This document shows positions 61,044-64,000 of a DNA stretch of 64,000 bases, piece after piece. The notes under the pieces are model-generated. The model was not told where the DNA came from and ran no database searches. It worked only from the letters and a program-made list of their open reading frames with translations. The stretch comes from Roseburia_C sp031555935 (GTDB taxonomy: Bacteria > Bacillota > Clostridia > Lachnospirales > Lachnospiraceae), in contig JAVBTX010000008.1 in the NCBI GenBank assembly GCA_031555935.1, positions 124,001 to 188,000 on the forward strand, written 5' to 3'. The translations under genes were made by a program, and so were the position numbers. Numbering within the stretch: the first letter of the stretch is position 1; each line of letters opens with the position of its first letter.

Positions 61044-61066
61044 ATGCCTCCAGAGGAGGCGTTTTA
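61044..61066. terminator. Second hairpin between converging genes
   Basis: GCCTCC / GGAGGC with loop AGA, followed by GTTTTAC on the plus strand. It adjoins the stop of the minus-strand gene. Confidence 0.6.
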
Positions 61067-61393
61067 CTACAAATTCATATATTGCTCGTAGTAATTATTA
61101 TAGTAGTTCATAAATTCCTTGGTGCCGCCAGTGGCAATAATGAACAGGAACGAAATAGCGACAAGTACAATGGTCAAAGTCATTCCAATACCGCCCAAGG
61201 TCAATCCCAATTTGGCCTGGCTATTCATTATTTGCCGATCGCCGCGGGACAGTAAGGCAAATATAATGGCTAAGGCACCACATGGAATGGCCAGATACAG
61301 ACAACAGGAACTAAATAGCGAGATAGTCCCCAAAGTCAAAGAGGCAGTGGTAAATCCAGTGGAACGTTTATTTGAATATGGTTGATAATCCAT
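61067..61393 (-). CDS. Small DUF4190-like membrane protein
   Basis: 108 residues from the ATG at 61393 (minus), chosen because AGGAGGTTTCTT is directly upstream; a longer frame begins at 61450. Two hydrophobic segments: about 17-45 (LTLGTISLFSSCCLYLAIPCGALAIIFALLS) and 65-90 (LGGIGMTLTIVLVAISFLFII). A Gly/Arg turn lies between them, and there is a Tyr/Asn-rich C-terminus (YYNNYYEQYMNL). The pattern resembles DUF4190 proteins. Function is unknown. Confidence 0.7.
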   Translation of the reverse strand: MDYQPYSNKRSTGFTTASLTLGTISLFSSCCLYLAIPCGALAIIFALLSRGDRQIMNSQAKLGLTLGGIGMTLTIVLVAISFLFIIATGGTKEFMNYYNNYYEQYMNL

Positions 61394-61455
61394 AAGAAAC
61401 CTCCTAAATAAGCATGGAAAGAGTATAACATGAGAGTGAAAAAAATACAAACAAC

Positions 61456-61484
61456 TTGTATCACCGCCAAGAAAATGATAAGAT
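61456..61484 (+). promoter_or_regulatory. tex: Promoter of tex
   Basis: TTGTAT, 17-base spacer, TAAGAT, about 40 bases before the start. Confidence 0.6.
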
Positions 61485-61525
61485 AAAAAATAGTAATAAT
61501 TCAGAAATGAAGGAGATTTTGGAAC

Positions 61526-63667
61526 ATGGATATCATTAGTAAGATTTCAGCGGAATTGGGAATTAAGAAGCAACAGACAGAAGCAACTGTAAAGCTTATC
61601 GATGAGGGGAATACAATACCATTTATCGCTCGTTATAGAAAAGAAGTAACCGGAGCATTGAACGATGAAGTGCTGCGAAATCTATTTGAACGTCTAAACT
61701 ATCTTCGTAATTTAGAGGAAAAAAAGGCGCAGGTAATCGCCAGCATCGAAGAACAAGGCAAACTGACCGAAGAATTAAAAAATCAAATACTGGCGGCAGA
61801 AACATTAGTCGTGGTAGAAGATTTATATCGTCCATATCGACCAAAGCGAAGAACCAGAGCGACCATTGCAAAAGAAAAAGGCTTAGAGCCACTTGCAAAT
61901 ATCATTACCTTGCAAATGACAACAAAACCATTGGCTGAAGAAGCGGCCGCATTTATCAGTGAAGAAAAAGAAGTCTTGACCGCCGAGGATGCCATTAATG
62001 GCGCCAAGGATATTATTGCAGAATACATATCGGATGAGGCTAATTACCGCATTCGCATCCGTAGCCTGACCGTGAAGCAGGGAAGAATTGTATCCGTGGC
62101 AAAAGACCCGGAAGCAGAGAGTGTATATGAGATGTATTACGCATTTGATGAAGCCATTTCCAAGCTGGCCGGTCATCGAACCCTAGCGCTTAACCGTGGT
62201 GAAGCTGAAAAAATACTAACCGTGAAAATCGAAGCACCGGAAGAAGAAATCTTATCCTACCTGGAGCGCCAGATTATCACCAAAGAAAATCCGATTACTA
62301 CACCGGTGTTATTAGAAGTAATTGCCGATAGTTATAAACGTTTAATTGCACCAGCGATAGAGCGTGAAATCAGAAATGAGTTAACTGAGAAGGCTGAAGA
62401 CGGAGCAATCAAAGTATTTGGCAAGAACCTAGAGCAGTTGTTAATGCAGCCGCCAATTGTTGGTCAGGTTGTACTTGGCTGGGACCCGGCCTTTCGAACC
62501 GGCTGTAAGCTGGCAATTGTCGATGCAACCGGAAAAGTATTAGATACCACTGTAATTTTTCCAACAGCACCGCAGAATAAGGTAGAAGAATCCAAGCGTA
62601 TCGTAAAACAGTTGATTCAGAAATACAATATCACGCTAATATCAGTAGGAAATGGAACGGCCTCCCGGGAATCCGAAATGATAATTGTTGAATTACTAAA
62701 AGAGATTCCGGTCAAAGTGCAGTACATCATCGTCAATGAAGCAGGTGCATCGGTATATTCCGCAAGCAAGCTGGCAACCGAAGAATTTCCGAACTTTGAC
62801 GTGGGACAGCGAAGTGCCGCCTCGATTGCTCGTCGTTTACAAGACCCATTGGCCGAGCTGGTTAAAATTGATCCGAAGTCAATTGGCGTTGGCCAGTATC
62901 AGCATGATATGAACCAGAAAAAGTTAAGTGAAGCACTTGGCGGTGTAGTGGAAGATAGCGTAAATAAAGTTGGCGTTGACCTCAATACCGCGTCAGCATC
63001 ACTACTTGAATATATTTCCGGAATTTCGAAAGTGATTGCCAAAAATATTGTCGCCTATCGTGAAGAGAATGGTCGTTTTAAAAGCCGGAATGAATTATTA
63101 AAGGTCGGCAAATTAGGTCCGAAGGCATATGAACAATGTGCCGGATTTATGCGTATCATAGATGGAAAGAATCCGCTTGATGCAACCAGTGTTCATCCAG
63201 AAAGCTACGATGCGGCAAAGCAGCTATTAGCAAAGCTTGGGTTTACAACCGCCGACATCAAAGGCGGAAAGCTCGATGGACTTTCAAAGAAAATACGTGA
63301 TTACAAGGAATTGGCAGCAGAACTAGAAGTCGGTGCGATGACCTTACAGGATATTGTGAAGGAGTTGGAAAAACCAGCCCGTGACCCGCGTGAGGATATG
63401 CCAAAACCAATCTTAAGAAGTGATGTGCTTGATATGAAGGACTTGACACCAGGACTAGTTCTAAAGGGAACGGTACGAAATGTCATTGACTTTGGCGCAT
63501 TTGTAGACATTGGCGTTCATCAGGACGGCTTAGTACACATTTCCCAGATGACTGAGCGATACATCAAGCACCCATTAGAGGTGGTAAGCGTTGGGGATAT
63601 CGTCGAAGTAAAAGTAATGAGTGTGGATTTGAAGAAACAGCGAATCCAACTGACAATGAAACTGTAA
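61526..63667 (+). CDS. tex: Tex family RNA-binding transcription accessory protein
   Basis: 713 residues; AAGGAGATT upstream. The helical N-terminal region (MDIISKISAELGIKKQQTEATVKLIDEGNTIPFIARYRKEVTGALND) is followed by the YqgF/RNase H-like domain (LGWDPAFRTGCKLAIVDATGKVLDTTVIFPTAPQNK). Helix-hairpin-helix repeats come next (GISKVIAKNIVAYREENGRFKSRNELLKVGKLGPKAYEQCAGFMRI), and a C-terminal S1 domain (VLKGTVRNVIDFGAFVDIGVHQDGLVHISQM). This is the complete Tex order. Tex binds RNA and affects transcription and gene expression in several pathogens; the exact mechanism is unresolved. Confidence 0.95.
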   Translation: MDIISKISAELGIKKQQTEATVKLIDEGNTIPFIARYRKEVTGALNDEVLRNLFERLNYLRNLEEKKAQVIASIEEQGKLTEELKNQILAAETLVVVEDLYRPYRPKRRTRATIAKEKGLEPLANIITLQMTTKPLAEEAAAFISEEKEVLTAEDAINGAKDIIAEYISDEANYRIRIRSLTVKQGRIVSVAKDPEAESVYEMYYAFDEAISKLAGHRTLALNRGEAEKILTVKIEAPEEEILSYLERQIITKENPITTPVLLEVIADSYKRLIAPAIEREIRNELTEKAEDGAIKVFGKNLEQLLMQPPIVGQVVLGWDPAFRTGCKLAIVDATGKVLDTTVIFPTAPQNKVEESKRIVKQLIQKYNITLISVGNGTASRESEMIIVELLKEIPVKVQYIIVNEAGASVYSASKLATEEFPNFDVGQRSAASIARRLQDPLAELVKIDPKSIGVGQYQHDMNQKKLSEALGGVVEDSVNKVGVDLNTASASLLEYISGISKVIAKNIVAYREENGRFKSRNELLKVGKLGPKAYEQCAGFMRIIDGKNPLDATSVHPESYDAAKQLLAKLGFTTADIKGGKLDGLSKKIRDYKELAAELEVGAMTLQDIVKELEKPARDPREDMPKPILRSDVLDMKDLTPGLVLKGTVRNVIDFGAFVDIGVHQDGLVHISQMTERYIKHPLEVVSVGDIVEVKVMSVDLKKQRIQLTMKL

Positions 63668-63686
63668 AAATTGAGGAGCAGAAATT

Positions 63687-64000
63687 ATGAGCACAACAAT
63701 ATCAGCAAGAAACGTCAACATCCGCAAAATGACCATGACCGGAATGTTATCAGCAGTCGCCATTGTATTAATGTTTTTTGAATTTTCAGTACCGTTGATG
63801 CCAGGATTTATTAAGATGGATTTGTCGGAGCTGCCAGCGTTAATCGGTGCATTTGCGATGGGACCAATCAGTGGCATTGCCATTTGTTTAATCAAGAATT
63901 TGTTGCATTTAACAATGACTTCTACTGGTGGTATTGGTGAAATATCGAATTTTATTTTGGGAACTGCATTTGTGTTACCGGCTGGAATCATTTATCATTT
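63687..64000 (+). CDS. ribU: ECF transporter riboflavin-binding subunit RibU (3' end outside window)
   Basis: 104 residues are visible; GAGGAG lies 9 bases before the ATG and the frame is open to the window edge. Membrane segments begin after a 12-residue start (TMTGMLSAVAIVLMFFEFSVPLMP). FIKMDLSELPALIGAFAMGPISGIAICLIKNLLHL is the hallmark of the RibU substrate-binding family, which takes up riboflavin through the shared ECF energy module. It lies 19 bases after tex. No FMN riboswitch can fit in that gap. Confidence 0.88.
   Translation, partial: MSTTISARNVNIRKMTMTGMLSAVAIVLMFFEFSVPLMPGFIKMDLSELPALIGAFAMGPISGIAICLIKNLLHLTMTSTGGIGEISNFILGTAFVLPAGIIYH

Noticed and set aside
63668..63686. FMN riboswitch before ribU
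   Set aside because: Only 19 bases separate tex and ribU, far too short.

Overview
The window reads as chromosome from a low-to-moderate G+C Gram-positive anaerobe of class Clostridia, most likely Lachnospiraceae or a near relative. This rests on gene content (whiA, rapZ, crh-like, hprK, type III glutamine synthetase, class II fructose-bisphosphate aldolase, FtsEX with an M23 partner, an IMPACT protein, a programmed-frameshift prfB) and on strong AGGAGG-type ribosome binding sites. Small YvyF-like and YjfB-like proteins hint at a motile lineage. It is mostly housekeeping sequence. I saw no prophage, insertion sequence or CRISPR array.

Layout. 1-6.7 kb: the end of a lipase, a secreted GLUG/Ig-like/leucine-rich surface protein, a cytoplasmic sugar-binding-domain/GGDEF protein on the minus strand, and a WYL regulator with a zinc-ribbon YvyF-like partner. 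6.7-19 kb: pyrG (minus), then a long plus-strand run ftsH-uvrC-hprK-M18 peptidase-murB-rapZ-whiA-crh-like-lipid kinase. HPr kinase and a Crh-like protein lie a few kb apart, which suggests carbon-catabolite signalling. 19-25 kb: fba, glnN and a class A penicillin-binding protein (minus). 25-31 kb: an IMPACT protein carrying an in-frame palindromic repeat, tRNA-Gln, acyl-ACP thioesterase, cvfB, ridA, a YjfB-like protein, trxB and an NlpC/P60 hydrolase. A roughly 490-base gene-free stretch follows, with four DnaA boxes.

31-41 kb: a divergent TagA-like protein, YitT, a CdaR-like regulator, then ftsE-ftsX-M23 hydrolase-S41 protease-transglutaminase-VanZ, a coherent envelope and septum cluster. 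41-48 kb: a four-helix unknown, an Rpn-like nuclease, prfB, then a Tim44-like protein followed by SPFH, zinc-ribbon and TPM-domain genes resembling the Bacillus ydjGHI membrane-stress genes. 48-51.5 kb: an ACT-domain regulator, homoserine dehydrogenase and an ApgM-like enzyme that probably supplies homoserine kinase. 51.6-64 kb: glpK, a calcium P-type ATPase (minus) with an unusual leader, a DUF2752 protein, a hybrid histidine kinase with two sensor domains, a HExxH protein, membrane proteins, tex and the start of ribU.

The items most worth a second look are the Ca-ATPase leader (promoter, 24-codon ORF, terminator), the DnaA-box cluster away from any dnaA gene, the palindromic repeat inside the IMPACT gene, the Crh-like protein with Glu15, the paired palindromes ahead of the ACT-hom genes, and the ydjGHI-like block without pspA. 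All calls come from reading the sequence and recalled family features; no search was run.
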